NCBI RefSeq assembly: GCF_003934165.1 | Contig: NZ_RKST01000014.1 | Location: 108,523 to 172,522, forward strand | DNA from: Borborobacter arsenicus | GTDB taxonomy: Bacteria; Pseudomonadota; Alphaproteobacteria; Rhizobiales; Rhizobiaceae | Length of the DNA: 64,000 nt | Direction: 5' to 3' | Shown here: piece after piece, positions 1 through 8,126 of the stretch | Layout: every line of letters begins with the position of its first letter | Position numbering within the stretch: position 1 is the first letter of the stretch | Notes under the pieces: generated by a model | The model's input: only the letters and a program-made list of their open reading frames with translations | Databases searched by the model: none | What the model was told of the DNA's origin: nothing | Position numbers and translations under genes: made by a program

Positions 1-9
1 GCCAGGAAA

Positions 10-669
10 TCACGTCGGTTTATCATTTTCATCTGCCTCCCTCTTATCCACGTCTCGCCGATCGTCCCTCGGCAGGGTTTTGATCAACTCATCCAGTGCG
101 GAGTTGACCGAGGGATCATCCCAATCGACGTCACGCTCCACGAACAGGACGGGCACAAGGTTGGAATCCAATATGAAGCTGCTCGGCAGCGCCTTGACCT
201 GCCAGGCTTTGATGACGGCGCGGTCGCGATCGAGCAGCACCGGGAAACTGGCCGGATTGCGCTTGAAGAAGTTGCGCACGCGCGCGTCCACCTCGCCGAC
301 ATCAATGGCGAGGATGCTCAGCTCATCGCCTTGCCGGCGCACTGCCAATCGTTCGAGTGACGCCATTTCCTCCACGCATGGCTCGCACCATGTGGCGAAG
401 AAATGGACGAGCACCGCGCGCCCCTTGTGGTCGTCAAGGGAAACCCGGCCGTGATAGAGGCTTTCGAGATGCAGGGGCGGCTTGGGTTCGCCCGTCCAGC
501 GGGCAAGCTCGGCGGAAAAAGCCGCCGTGGCGCCTGAAACCAGCAGGAGAGCCGCAGCCATGGGTTTGAGCCAATGCCGACAGACAACCATCCATCGCGA
601 ATGGTGATCGCGGGCTGAGTCGGATGGAAGAGAAGCACCCCGAGCCTCGGGGCCCGTGTCGAAGGCCAC
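10..669 (-). CDS. TlpA/ResA-like periplasmic thioredoxin-fold protein
   Basis: A 219-residue thioredoxin-fold protein. The redox motif W94-C-E-P-C98 follows a beta strand (VLVHFFATWC), and the cis-Pro segment appears later as KALPSSFIL. A hydrophobic stretch around residues 37-52 looks like a signal peptide or N-terminal anchor, so it probably acts in the periplasm as a thiol-disulfide reductase, as TlpA/ResA proteins do. The residues before Met27 or Met37 look non-native, so the true start may be internal (near 591 or 561). It is transcribed away from the ABC operon that starts at 794. The redox partner is unknown. Confidence 0.8.
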   Translation of the reverse strand: MAFDTGPEARGASLPSDSARDHHSRWMVVCRHWLKPMAAALLLVSGATAAFSAELARWTGEPKPPLHLESLYHGRVSLDDHKGRAVLVHFFATWCEPCVEEMASLERLAVRRQGDELSILAIDVGEVDARVRNFFKRNPASFPVLLDRDRAVIKAWQVKALPSSFILDSNLVPVLFVERDVDWDDPSVNSALDELIKTLPRDDRRDVDKREADENDKPT

Positions 670-763
670 GCCTTACCTTCATGTCGATGTGGGGCATTGT
701 CAATGCCATGCAGCGGGCATTGACAATCGGGGGCCAGCGGTACACTCTAAAATCGAAAAAGAT

Positions 764-776
764 TTCGCTTAGCGAA
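764..776. promoter_or_regulatory. Candidate IclR operator, copy 1
   Basis: TTCGCTTAGCGAA is a perfect 13-bp palindrome just before the transporter gene that starts at 794. A possible -35 TTGACA lies at 720-725 with a poor TACACT hexamer at 741-746, which would put the palindrome just downstream of transcription start. The same pattern (TTCG-N5-CGAA) recurs at 5543, 6627 and 10790. Assignment to the IclR protein encoded at 5641 is inference. Confidence 0.6.
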
Positions 777-793
777 TTTTTGGGAGGAAGACG

Positions 794-2062
794 GTGATTA
801 CGAGACGAAATTTCAACAGGCTGGCGGCTGCCGCAGCTTCCGGCCTGGCCATGCCGGCCGTGCTGACCGGCCGCGCCTTCGGCCAGGACAAGCCGATCCG
901 GTTCGGGGCGAGCATTTCCCTGACGGGCGCGCTGGCAGGCACCAAGAACGGCCAGATCGGCTATGAACTCTGGCGCGACGACGTCAACGCGGCCGGCGGT
1001 CTGCTTGGCAGACCCGTCGAACTGGTCCTGCTCGATGACCAAAGTACAGCTTCAAATATACCTGCAATCTATTCTGCGCTTGTCGATGTCGAGAAGTGCG
1101 ATGTTCTGTTCGGACCTTACGGCGCCAGCCTCACGGCACCGGTAATGCCCTTCATCAAGCAGCGTGACTTGTTCATGATCGGCATGTTTCCGCTCGCCGG
1201 CAATGACCAGGCAAAGCACGACAAATTCTTCCACAGCGCGGCCTGGGGCCCCAATTCGGGAACCGATTGGGCGCGCGGATTCTTCGATCTGGCAAAGTCG
1301 GTGGGGGTCAAAAAGCTGGCCATTCTGGCCAACGATCTCGAATTTTCCAAAAACGCCGCCGTGGGTGGAGCGAAGGTTGCCGAGGAATACGGCATGGAGA
1401 TCGTCTTCAACCAGAGCTATCCGCCCAATACGTCGGATTTTTCCACGATCCTGCGCAATATCAGTGCGGCCAATCCTGATGCGGTGTTCATCGGCTCCTA
1501 TCCCGCCGACAGCACGGCCATCATCCACAGCGTTCGGGAGATCGGCGTTCCCGACAGCGTCAAGCTGTTCGGCGGCGCCATGATCGGCCCGCAATATGGT
1601 TCGCTGCTGAGTTCGCTTGGCCCGGAACTGAACGGGCTGGTGAACTGCCATCTGTTTTCGCCCGAGCCCACCATGCAGTCCGCCGAGATCAAGAGCTTCT
1701 TCGATCGCTACGTTCCACGGGCGGAGAAGGAGGGCGTCGATCCGCTCGGCTTCTACATTCCGCCCTTCTACTATGTCGCGGGCCAACTGGCCGCCGCTGC
1801 TATCACAGGCGCCGGCTCGCTCGACCAGGCCGCCATGGCTCAATGGCTTCACGCCAACAAGGTGGACACCATCGTCGGCCCGGCGACCTTCAACGAGATC
1901 GGCGACTGGACGACGCGCAGGGTTCTGATGGTCCAGATCCAGAATGTGGAGGGCAACGACCTGGCCCAGTTCCGCGAGGCCGGTCGCCAGGTCATTATCG
2001 ACCCGCCCGAGCTCAAGTCGGGTGACCTCATCCATCCCTACAACAAGGCACGTGCCGGCTAG
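794..2062 (+). CDS. ABC transporter substrate-binding protein, branched-chain amino acid type (Tat-exported)
   Basis: A 422-residue periplasmic binding protein of the LivJ/Peripla_BP_6 family. The N-terminus has a twin-arginine signal (TRRNFNR, then an Ala-rich hydrophobic core and a likely cut near GRAFGQ), followed by the family opening IRFGASISLTGALAG. The start is GTG at 794 with GGGAGGAA at 782-789. It heads an operon with two permeases and two ATPases. Given the aromatic ring-cleavage genes 5 kb downstream and a shared operator, the ligand is more likely an aromatic or organic acid than leucine; that is inference from context. Confidence 0.88.
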   Translation: MITRRNFNRLAAAAASGLAMPAVLTGRAFGQDKPIRFGASISLTGALAGTKNGQIGYELWRDDVNAAGGLLGRPVELVLLDDQSTASNIPAIYSALVDVEKCDVLFGPYGASLTAPVMPFIKQRDLFMIGMFPLAGNDQAKHDKFFHSAAWGPNSGTDWARGFFDLAKSVGVKKLAILANDLEFSKNAAVGGAKVAEEYGMEIVFNQSYPPNTSDFSTILRNISAANPDAVFIGSYPADSTAIIHSVREIGVPDSVKLFGGAMIGPQYGSLLSSLGPELNGLVNCHLFSPEPTMQSAEIKSFFDRYVPRAEKEGVDPLGFYIPPFYYVAGQLAAAAITGAGSLDQAAMAQWLHANKVDTIVGPATFNEIGDWTTRRVLMVQIQNVEGNDLAQFREAGRQVIIDPPELKSGDLIHPYNKARAG

Positions 2063-2069
2063 GCAGCTA

Positions 2070-2173
2070 GAGCATCGGACCGAAAAGTGGAATCCGGTTT
2101 TCGGAATATTCCGATGCTCAATCAAAGTGTTAGAGCGTCCTTTGTGCGTCTGATTAGACGCACGGCGCTCTAA
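2070..2173. repeat. Rhizobial intergenic palindromic repeat (two nested hairpins)
   Basis: Two inverted repeats fill the gap between binding protein and permease. The first has 10-bp perfect arms GAGCATCGGA (2070-2079) and TCCGATGCTC (2110-2119). The second has outer arms TTAGAGCG (2130-2137)/CGCTCTAA (2166-2173) and inner arms GTGCGTC (2144-2150)/GACGCAC (2157-2163). It resembles widespread rhizobial intergenic repeats. In the transcript it could form stems that lower expression of the membrane genes relative to the binding protein. Confidence 0.7.
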
Positions 2174-2227
2174 GCAGCGCAGTAGGACGAGGCCGGCCGC
2201 GCAGCGGCCGGCCCTGGATGAGGGTGT

Positions 2228-3106
2228 ATGACACAGTTTGATCTATTCATGAACGTGGTCGCCACGGGCGTGCTTCTTGGCAGCGTCTATGCTGCGGTGG
2301 CGCTGGGCCTGGCGATCACCTTCGGAATTCTGCATATCCCGAATATCGCCCATCCGGCTCTCGTGATCATGGGCGGCTATTTCGTCGTCCATGCCAATCG
2401 GTTCGGCGTCGATCCGTTGATCGCGGCCCTGGTCGGCCTTGTTCCGTTCTACCTGCTGGGGATGCTGCTTTATTCCTTCTATGCCAATACGTTCGAAAGG
2501 CGGGGGCGCGCTGACGTATTGCAAAGCCTGACGCTTTTCTTCGGCCTGTCGCTGGTCATCGAAATCATCCTTGTGCTGGCCTATGGGTCGGAGCTCAAAT
2601 CCCTCACCGCGCCCTATATAGGCAGCAGCCTGAGATTCGGCCCGCTCACCATTCCCTCACGACTGCTCGTGCCGGCTATCCTCGGGCCAGCCACGGTGGG
2701 CGCGCTCTGGCTCTACTTCAGATACACCAATTCCGGCACCGCTATCCGCGCGGTCGCCCATGACGAGCGCGCGCTGTCGATTGCCGGGCTCGACCCTGCC
2801 GCGATCAAGCGCCAGGCCTTCGGGCTGGCCACGGCAACGGCCGTCATCGGCGGCGCCGCCCTTGCCATGATCGGGCCGATCGATCCGTTCAGCGGGCGCT
2901 TCCAGATCGGGCGGGTCTTTGCCATCGTCGTGCTCGCCGGCATGGGCTCCATACCGGGCACGCTGGTGGTGGCCATCGGGCTCGGCATAGCCGAGACGTT
3001 GATCGCCTCATATCTCAATCCGGCCTGGTCGCCCGGCGTGGCCTTCGCCATGCTGCTCGGTGCGCTCGCGCTGCGCCCGCAAGGGCTGTTCGGAACTGTG
3101 CGATGA
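2228..3106 (+). CDS. Branched-chain-type ABC transporter permease (LivH-like)
   Basis: A 292-residue inner-membrane permease with multiple hydrophobic helices and the LivH family pattern (early GVLLGSVYAAVALGLAITFGILHIPNIAHPA, a C-terminal VVLAGMGSIPGTLVVAIGLGIAETL loop). It should pair with the LivM-like permease that overlaps its 3' end by 4 bp (stop/start overlap at 3103-3106), which implies translational coupling. It is the second gene of the five-gene transporter operon. The substrate is not readable from the sequence. Confidence 0.9.
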   Translation: MTQFDLFMNVVATGVLLGSVYAAVALGLAITFGILHIPNIAHPALVIMGGYFVVHANRFGVDPLIAALVGLVPFYLLGMLLYSFYANTFERRGRADVLQSLTLFFGLSLVIEIILVLAYGSELKSLTAPYIGSSLRFGPLTIPSRLLVPAILGPATVGALWLYFRYTNSGTAIRAVAHDERALSIAGLDPAAIKRQAFGLATATAVIGGAALAMIGPIDPFSGRFQIGRVFAIVVLAGMGSIPGTLVVAIGLGIAETLIASYLNPAWSPGVAFAMLLGALALRPQGLFGTVR

Positions 3107-4053
3107 CGCGTGGCGGTTGGACTTTCGGCTTGGCCATGCTGGTCATCGTGCTGGCGGGGTTCCTTGCGCCCCATGTGCTCAAGAATCCGTTCTATTTCTT
3201 TGCCGGCTATGTCATCCTGCAATATGTCGTCATTGCCACCGGCTGGAACATCCTTGGCGGATATGCCGGTTACATCAATTTCGGCGCGGCGGGTTTCTTT
3301 GGAGCAGGAGCCTATGCTTCCGCCTTCCTGTTCAACGCTTTCGGCATTCCCTTGTGGGGCAGCCTCATTGCGGCCTGCGTGATCGGCGCCGGGCTTGGCC
3401 TTTTGATGGGCTATCTCACGCTGCGCATCCAGGGGGTCTATTTCGCCATTGCCACACTGGGGCTGGTCATCATCCTGGAGACGATCATCCACAATATCCC
3501 CGCCCTTGGCGGCGCGCGTGGAATGGTGGTGTACGGGCCGCCGCCGCCCGGCTGGGCCGCCGGGCCTCCGCAATACATGTTCGTCCTGATGCTGTTGATT
3601 GCGGTCGCCAGCGTGTCGCTGGCGCGCTGGATGCAATTGTCCTGGGTGGGGCGCGGCCTGCGCGCAGTCCGCGCCAGCGAAGACGCGGCGGAATGCTCAG
3701 GCGTTCCGACATTGCGGCTCAAGCTGCTCGCCTGCGCCGTCAGCGGTGCCGTCCTGGCTGCGGCCGGCGCGCCCTATCCATTCTATACATCCTTTGTGGA
3801 GCCGGTGACTGCCTTCAGCCTGATCATCGGCCTCAACGCCATCGCCATGCCGCTGATCGGCGGCACGCGCAGTTGGCAGGGCCCGGTCATCGGCGCCCTG
3901 CTACTGGCCACCACGCAGCAGATCGCGACGATCACCATCTCCTCCGAACTCAACATCCTCTTTGTCGGCGTCGTGCTTATCGCCTTTGTCGCGCTGGCCC
4001 CGAACGGTTTGATCGGGCTTGTCCGCCGGAAGGGCACGGAGGCGCGCCTATGA
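3103..4053 (+). CDS. Branched-chain-type ABC transporter permease (LivM-like)
   Basis: A 316-residue polytopic membrane protein with LivM hallmarks: NILGGYAGYINFGAAGFFGAGAYASA near the N-terminus, GVYFAIATLGLVIILETI in the middle, and a C-terminal IGGTRSWQGPVIGALLL loop. It overlaps the upstream permease by 4 bp and the downstream ATPase by 4 bp, so the three are probably translated as a coupled set. It forms the heterodimeric channel of the importer. Confidence 0.9.
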   Translation: MTRGGWTFGLAMLVIVLAGFLAPHVLKNPFYFFAGYVILQYVVIATGWNILGGYAGYINFGAAGFFGAGAYASAFLFNAFGIPLWGSLIAACVIGAGLGLLMGYLTLRIQGVYFAIATLGLVIILETIIHNIPALGGARGMVVYGPPPPGWAAGPPQYMFVLMLLIAVASVSLARWMQLSWVGRGLRAVRASEDAAECSGVPTLRLKLLACAVSGAVLAAAGAPYPFYTSFVEPVTAFSLIIGLNAIAMPLIGGTRSWQGPVIGALLLATTQQIATITISSELNILFVGVVLIAFVALAPNGLIGLVRRKGTEARL

Positions 4054-4775
4054 GCCGGCCTGCCCTGTCGATGTCCGGTGTCGAAAAGTCCTTCGGGCCG
4101 TTTCGGGCGCTCGGACCGGTCGATCTCGACCTGATGGCAAATGAAAGGCTTGGCATCATCGGCCCCAACGGTGCCGGCAAGACTACCCTGATCAACTGCA
4201 TTACCGGCGTGCTGAGGCCGGATAGCGGTTCGGTCCGGTTCGAAGGAGCCGATATCACCGCGCTTCCCAGCTTCAGGCGCGCTCGCCTCGGCATATCCCG
4301 CACCTTCCAGATTCCGCATCCCTTCAGGGGAATGTCGGTGGTGGAGAACCTGCTGGTTCCGCTGGACTATATCCATGGTGTCGAGGACAGGCACCGGCGC
4401 GCAGCCGAGGTACTGGAGAGGGTGGGGCTGTCGGCGCGTGCCGCCTACCCTTCCGAGGACCTTTCCCAACTTGAACTTCGCAAGCTCGAATTGGCCAGAG
4501 CGCTCGTCGGCAATCCGAAAGTGCTGATTGCCGACGAGGCGATGGCCGGGCTTTCGGAAGCCGAGATCGATGAGGTCCTGGCCATATTGTACAGCCTCAA
4601 CGAGCAGGGCGTGGCGGTGATCATGATTGAGCACATCATGCATGCCGTCATGCGCTTCTCGCAACGTGTCGTGTGCTTTGAGACAGGGCAACTCATAGCT
4701 TCGGGCACGGCCGAGGAAGTGACCCGCAACCCGACGGTGCAGAAGGTGTATTTTGGTGAACAGGCTCATCATTGA
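4050..4775 (+). CDS. Branched-chain-type ABC transporter ATPase (LivG-like)
   Basis: A 241-residue ABC ATPase. Walker A is GPNGAGKT, Walker B VLIADEA, and the H-loop IEHIMH. The signature segment reads DLSQLELRKLELARAL instead of the usual LSYGQQ/LSGGQ form, so the glycines of the C-loop are missing. The catalytic Glu after Walker B is retained. The start is the ATG overlapping the end of the permease gene. It should pair with the LivF-like ATPase at 4756, which has a normal signature; asymmetric C-loops can be tolerated in heterodimeric ABC ATPases, but function is unproven. Confidence 0.87.
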   Translation: MSRPALSMSGVEKSFGPFRALGPVDLDLMANERLGIIGPNGAGKTTLINCITGVLRPDSGSVRFEGADITALPSFRRARLGISRTFQIPHPFRGMSVVENLLVPLDYIHGVEDRHRRAAEVLERVGLSARAAYPSEDLSQLELRKLELARALVGNPKVLIADEAMAGLSEAEIDEVLAILYSLNEQGVAVIMIEHIMHAVMRFSQRVVCFETGQLIASGTAEEVTRNPTVQKVYFGEQAHH

Positions 4776-5487
4776 GAATCTGAGCGCCGGCTATGGTGCG
4801 GTGTCTGTCTTCCATGACGTGTCGATCGAGGTCACGGAAGGCGAGTTTGTCGCCCTGCTCGGCACCAATGGAAACGGCAAGAGCACCTTGCTTAACTGCA
4901 TCATGGGCTTCATCAAGCCCACGCGTGGCCGCATCATTCTCGAATGGGACGGCAAGGCGCTTGATCTGACCGCACTCCCGGCACATGAAATCGTCCGGCG
5001 GGGCCTTTCCATGGTTCCCGAAGGGCGACGGCTGGTTCCTAGCCTTTCGGTCGAGGACAATCTCAGGCTGGCGGGAAGCAATCCGGTCGTACGCGATCGG
5101 CTAAGCCAGAATCTCGAATATTGCTACCAGACCTTCCCGCTTCTGCGCGAGCGCAAGGCGCAATTGGCCGGCACGATGAGCGGTGGCCAGCAACAATTGC
5201 TGGCCATTGCCCGCTCGCTGATGGGAGTGCCCAAGATCATCGTGGTCGACGAACCATCCGTTGGCCTGGCGCCGATCGTCGTCAGCCAGGTCATCGAGGT
5301 GATCCGGACGTTGCAGAAGGACAACAACCTGACCATCCTGATGGCCGAGCAGAGCTTCCTGCAGGCGATCGACGTGGCGTCGCGAGCCTATGTCCTGGCT
5401 CACGGCCGCATTGCCCGCAATTTCGACAGAAGTTCCGGTGATATCGACCACGACGACATCCGCCGCGCACTGCTCGGTGCAGCCTGA
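4756..5487 (+). CDS. Branched-chain-type ABC transporter ATPase (LivF-like)
   Basis: A 243-residue ABC ATPase with Walker A GTNGNGKS, an intact signature MSGGQQQ and Walker B IIVVDEPSVGLAP, followed by the LivF tail IRRALLGA. I take GTG 4756 as start (AGAAGGTG upstream); a TTG three bases earlier is also in frame. The gene overlaps the LivG-like gene by 20 bp and closes the transporter operon. Confidence 0.88.
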   Translation: MNRLIIENLSAGYGAVSVFHDVSIEVTEGEFVALLGTNGNGKSTLLNCIMGFIKPTRGRIILEWDGKALDLTALPAHEIVRRGLSMVPEGRRLVPSLSVEDNLRLAGSNPVVRDRLSQNLEYCYQTFPLLRERKAQLAGTMSGGQQQLLAIARSLMGVPKIIVVDEPSVGLAPIVVSQVIEVIRTLQKDNNLTILMAEQSFLQAIDVASRAYVLAHGRIARNFDRSSGDIDHDDIRRALLGAA

Positions 5488-5542
5488 TTTCCTCCGCTAT
5501 CGCCGAAACCGGCTCAGCAAAGTTGAACGAAGCCCAAAAACA

Positions 5543-5555
5543 TTCGCTACACGAA
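5543..5555. promoter_or_regulatory. Candidate IclR operator, copy 2 (autoregulatory)
   Basis: TTCGCTACACGAA matches the TTCG-N5-CGAA pattern 86 bp before the iclR start codon, as expected for autoregulation. A further half-site-like ATTCGACTAAT follows near 5562. It is less symmetrical in its core than copy 1. Confidence 0.5.
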
Positions 5556-5640
5556 ATTCCATTCGACTAATGGCATCCGTGATATATTGACATATCGAGA
5601 TGAGATTCGTTCAGACGGGCCAATCGGATAGCTGCAGAGA

Positions 5641-6441
5641 ATGAGCGACGAAAAAAACCCGGAATATGTCGAAGCGCTGGCGCGGGGCCTCGCTGTCATT
5701 GAAGCCTTCGATGAAGAGACGCCCGAGATGACGCTAACGGAACTGGCGCGCAAGGTCGACATGTCGCCGGCGACCGTCAGGCGCAACCTGCACACACTGG
5801 AGGCCTTGGGCTTTGTGTGTCGCAACCACAAGCATTTCCTGCTCGCCCCGCGAATCCTTACGCTGGGCTCGGCCTATCTCAAGGCGGTGCGCGTGGACGA
5901 GGCGATCATGCCGGAACTGCACCGCATTACCGAATTGTTCGGCGACGCGGCCAATGTGGCGGTACTGGACGGGGTCAATGTGCTCTACATCGCGCATCTT
6001 TCCGAAACGCGGGCGGCGCGGCGCATGGCTAGCATCGGCGTCACCTATCCTGCCTATGCGACCTCTATGGGCAGGGTATTGCTTGCCCATTTGGCGCCCG
6101 AAGAGGTCGACGATTATTTCAAGAAAGCCGAGTTGCGCAAACTGACCGACATGACCGTCACCGACGAGGAGGCCCTTCGCGCCATCCTGGCCGAGGTGCG
6201 GGTCAATGGCTATTCGATCACGATAGACCAACTCGATTACGGCATCACCGCTCTGGCGGTGCCGATCCGCGACGGTGTCGGCAAGGTGGTGGCCGCCGTC
6301 AACACATCCGGCTATTCGCCCCGCCTGAAGCCACAGGACCTGCTTGAGCAGCGACTTGCCGAAATGCGTATTGCCGCCGCACGCGTCTCCAATCTCCTGC
6401 TGCGCTATCCCGCCCTGCTGCATTCGCTCGGAACGCACTGA
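5641..6441 (+). CDS. IclR-family transcriptional regulator (PcaR/PobR-like group)
   Basis: A 266-residue regulator. The N-terminal winged helix-turn-helix (about residues 9-70: MTLTELARKVDMSPATVRRNLHTLEALGFV) is followed by a linker helix and the C-terminal effector-binding domain (GDAANVAVLDGVNVLYIAHL, YPAYATSMGRVLLA, GITALAVPIRDGVGKVVAAVNTSGYS), the layout of the protocatechuate/p-hydroxybenzoate regulators. It sits between the first transporter operon and the ring-cleavage operon. Four matching palindromes in front of the surrounding transcription units make it the likely local regulator. The effector is probably an aromatic or ring-cleavage product (inference). Confidence 0.9.
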   Translation: MSDEKNPEYVEALARGLAVIEAFDEETPEMTLTELARKVDMSPATVRRNLHTLEALGFVCRNHKHFLLAPRILTLGSAYLKAVRVDEAIMPELHRITELFGDAANVAVLDGVNVLYIAHLSETRAARRMASIGVTYPAYATSMGRVLLAHLAPEEVDDYFKKAELRKLTDMTVTDEEALRAILAEVRVNGYSITIDQLDYGITALAVPIRDGVGKVVAAVNTSGYSPRLKPQDLLEQRLAEMRIAAARVSNLLLRYPALLHSLGTH

Positions 6442-6585
6442 GCCGACTCAATTTCTTTCTTTGCTCGCAAGCCACGGAAAGGCCTGACGGTTCAAGGTCG
6501 GCGGCATTGCCGCCACCTTATTTCGCATGCCGTCACGGCGTCTTGGACATCCATTATCTGGTTCACAAAATTCGCTTGCGCACGC

Positions 6586-6639
6586 TTGACAAGGGCTCAC
6601 TCGTATCTTCATAATCCGAAAATAATTTCGTTAGGCGAA
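6586..6639 (+). promoter_or_regulatory. Promoter with IclR operator copy 3 at the start site
   Basis: A strong sigma-70-like promoter: TTGACA at 6586-6591, an 18-bp spacer and CATAAT at 6610-6615, placing transcription start near 6622. The palindrome TTCGTTAGGCGAA (6627-6639) lies directly downstream, a classic repressor position. A left half-site TTCGCT at 6571-6576 lies just before the -35. It controls the enzyme operon starting at 6704. Confidence 0.65.
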
Positions 6640-6703
6640 ATTGATGAAACTGGCGAAACTACCGATGCAGATCGGTCGCGGCCAGTCAGGAGGGGATGGA
6701 GAA

Positions 6704-7282
6704 GTGGGGCCATTACGCGTTGCAGTGCTGGTCGGGAGCGCCAGGCAGGGTTCGTTGAACCGGAGCCTTGCGCTGGCGATGATGCGCCTTGGCGATGACC
6801 GCCTCGCCTTCGATGTTCCGGCGCTCGACGAGTTGCCCCTGTTCAACCAGAGCGTTCTCGAGGCCGGTATGCCGCAGCCGGTCGCACGTTTGCAAAGCAC
6901 AATCCAGGCGGCCGACGGCGTCCTGATCGTGACGCCGGAGCACAACCGCTCCATCACCGCTTTGCTGAAAAACGCACTGGACTGGCTGTCGCGACCGGCG
7001 GGCGCCAATTCCTGGACCGGCAAGCCGGTGGCGATTGCCGGTGCCTCGGCTGGCCGGCTGGGCACTGTAGCGGCGCAGCAGCATCTGCGCGCGATATTGG
7101 GCTATCTCGACATGCCGACCATGGGGCAACCGGAAGTCTATCTCCAGCTCACAGCCAGTTTGATCACGCCGGAAGGCGACATCACTGACGAATCCACCAA
7201 GGCCTTCCTGCAGGGCTACATGCACAAGTTCCACCATTGGGTGCGGACCCACCGCAGGGTCGACGCGCCGGCGCTCGGTTAG
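6704..7282 (+). CDS. NADPH-dependent FMN reductase family protein
   Basis: A 192-residue flavodoxin-fold reductase. The phosphate-binding loop VGSARQGSLNRSLA and the segment TPEHNRSITALLKNALDWLSRP match the NADPH-dependent FMN/quinone reductase family (ChrR/SsuE-like; usual form TPEYNGSIPGVLKN). I place the start at GTG 6704 because AGGAGGGG lies 8 bases upstream; the in-frame ATG near 6644 would sit on the operator with no ribosome site. It is the first gene of the ring-cleavage operon and could supply reduced flavin or reduce a quinone. No flavin monooxygenase partner is next to it. Confidence 0.82.
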   Translation: MGPLRVAVLVGSARQGSLNRSLALAMMRLGDDRLAFDVPALDELPLFNQSVLEAGMPQPVARLQSTIQAADGVLIVTPEHNRSITALLKNALDWLSRPAGANSWTGKPVAIAGASAGRLGTVAAQQHLRAILGYLDMPTMGQPEVYLQLTASLITPEGDITDESTKAFLQGYMHKFHHWVRTHRRVDAPALG

Positions 7283-7305
7283 TTAAGCGAGATTGGGAAA
7301 ACCTC

Positions 7306-8118
7306 ATGAAGATCGGCAAACAGAACTCACCATTCCAGTCCATCTGCACGTCCAATCCGGACACCATCGTCGTGCGGGGCCACGACCTGGTCGAAGATCT
7401 TGTCGGCTCGATCTCCTTTACCGAACATGTCTGGCTGCTGATCACCGGCCAACTGCCGACGGTGCCGCAGCGGCGGATCCTCGATGCGACGCTCGTATCG
7501 ATTGCAGAGCATGGCATGGTGCCCAGCGTGCAGGTGAGCCGCATGACGCTGGCGGCCGCGCCGGAGGCCCTGCAGGGTGCGGTGGCCGCCGGCCTGCTGG
7601 GCTGCGGCTCGGTCATTCTGGGCGCGTCTGAAGATGCAGGCCGGCTGTTCCAGGAAATTCTGGAGGAGCAGAAAAGCACGTCCGCCGCGATGGCGGCTGC
7701 GACCGAAGTCGTGCTTCGCCGCTATCGCGCCGAAAAGCGCGCCATTCCGGGCTACGGCCATCCTTTGCACAAGGGTCGCGATCCGCGCGCCGAAAAGCTG
7801 GTCGCCTTAGGCGAAAGCACAGGTACGGCCGGCGTCTATGCCGAGATTGCCCGCACGGTGGAGACCGTGTTGCCCGACGTGATCGGCAAGGCGCTGGTGA
7901 TGAATGTGTCGGGTGCCATCCCCTGTGTGCTGCTCGATGCCGGCTATCCATTGCTTGCGCTGAAGGGCGTGCCGCTGCTGGCCCGCACTGCTAGTCTCGT
8001 CGCCCATCTGCTTGAAGAACAGCAGCGCTCCATCGGTTTCATCATGTCACGCGGCGCAGCCGGCGTCATCGAATATGACGGCCCGGCGCCTGACGGCTTC
8101 GTGGCCAACGAAAATTAA
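7306..8118 (+). CDS. Citryl-CoA lyase / short citrate synthase-like protein
   Basis: A 270-residue protein of the citrate synthase superfamily, much shorter than citrate synthase (about 430) and in the size range of stand-alone citryl-CoA lyase-type proteins. The core includes LITGQLPT, the catalytic-His region IPGYGHPLHKGRDPRA and the C-terminal SLVAHLLEEQQRSIG. The family makes or breaks a C-C bond between an acyl-CoA and a 2-oxo acid. It lies 23 bp after the flavin reductase gene and 8 bp before a CoA transferase gene, so it may cleave a CoA-activated ring-fission product. The substrate is inferred only. Confidence 0.8.
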   Translation: MKIGKQNSPFQSICTSNPDTIVVRGHDLVEDLVGSISFTEHVWLLITGQLPTVPQRRILDATLVSIAEHGMVPSVQVSRMTLAAAPEALQGAVAAGLLGCGSVILGASEDAGRLFQEILEEQKSTSAAMAAATEVVLRRYRAEKRAIPGYGHPLHKGRDPRAEKLVALGESTGTAGVYAEIARTVETVLPDVIGKALVMNVSGAIPCVLLDAGYPLLALKGVPLLARTASLVAHLLEEQQRSIGFIMSRGAAGVIEYDGPAPDGFVANEN

Positions 8119-8126
8119 GGCATCCC

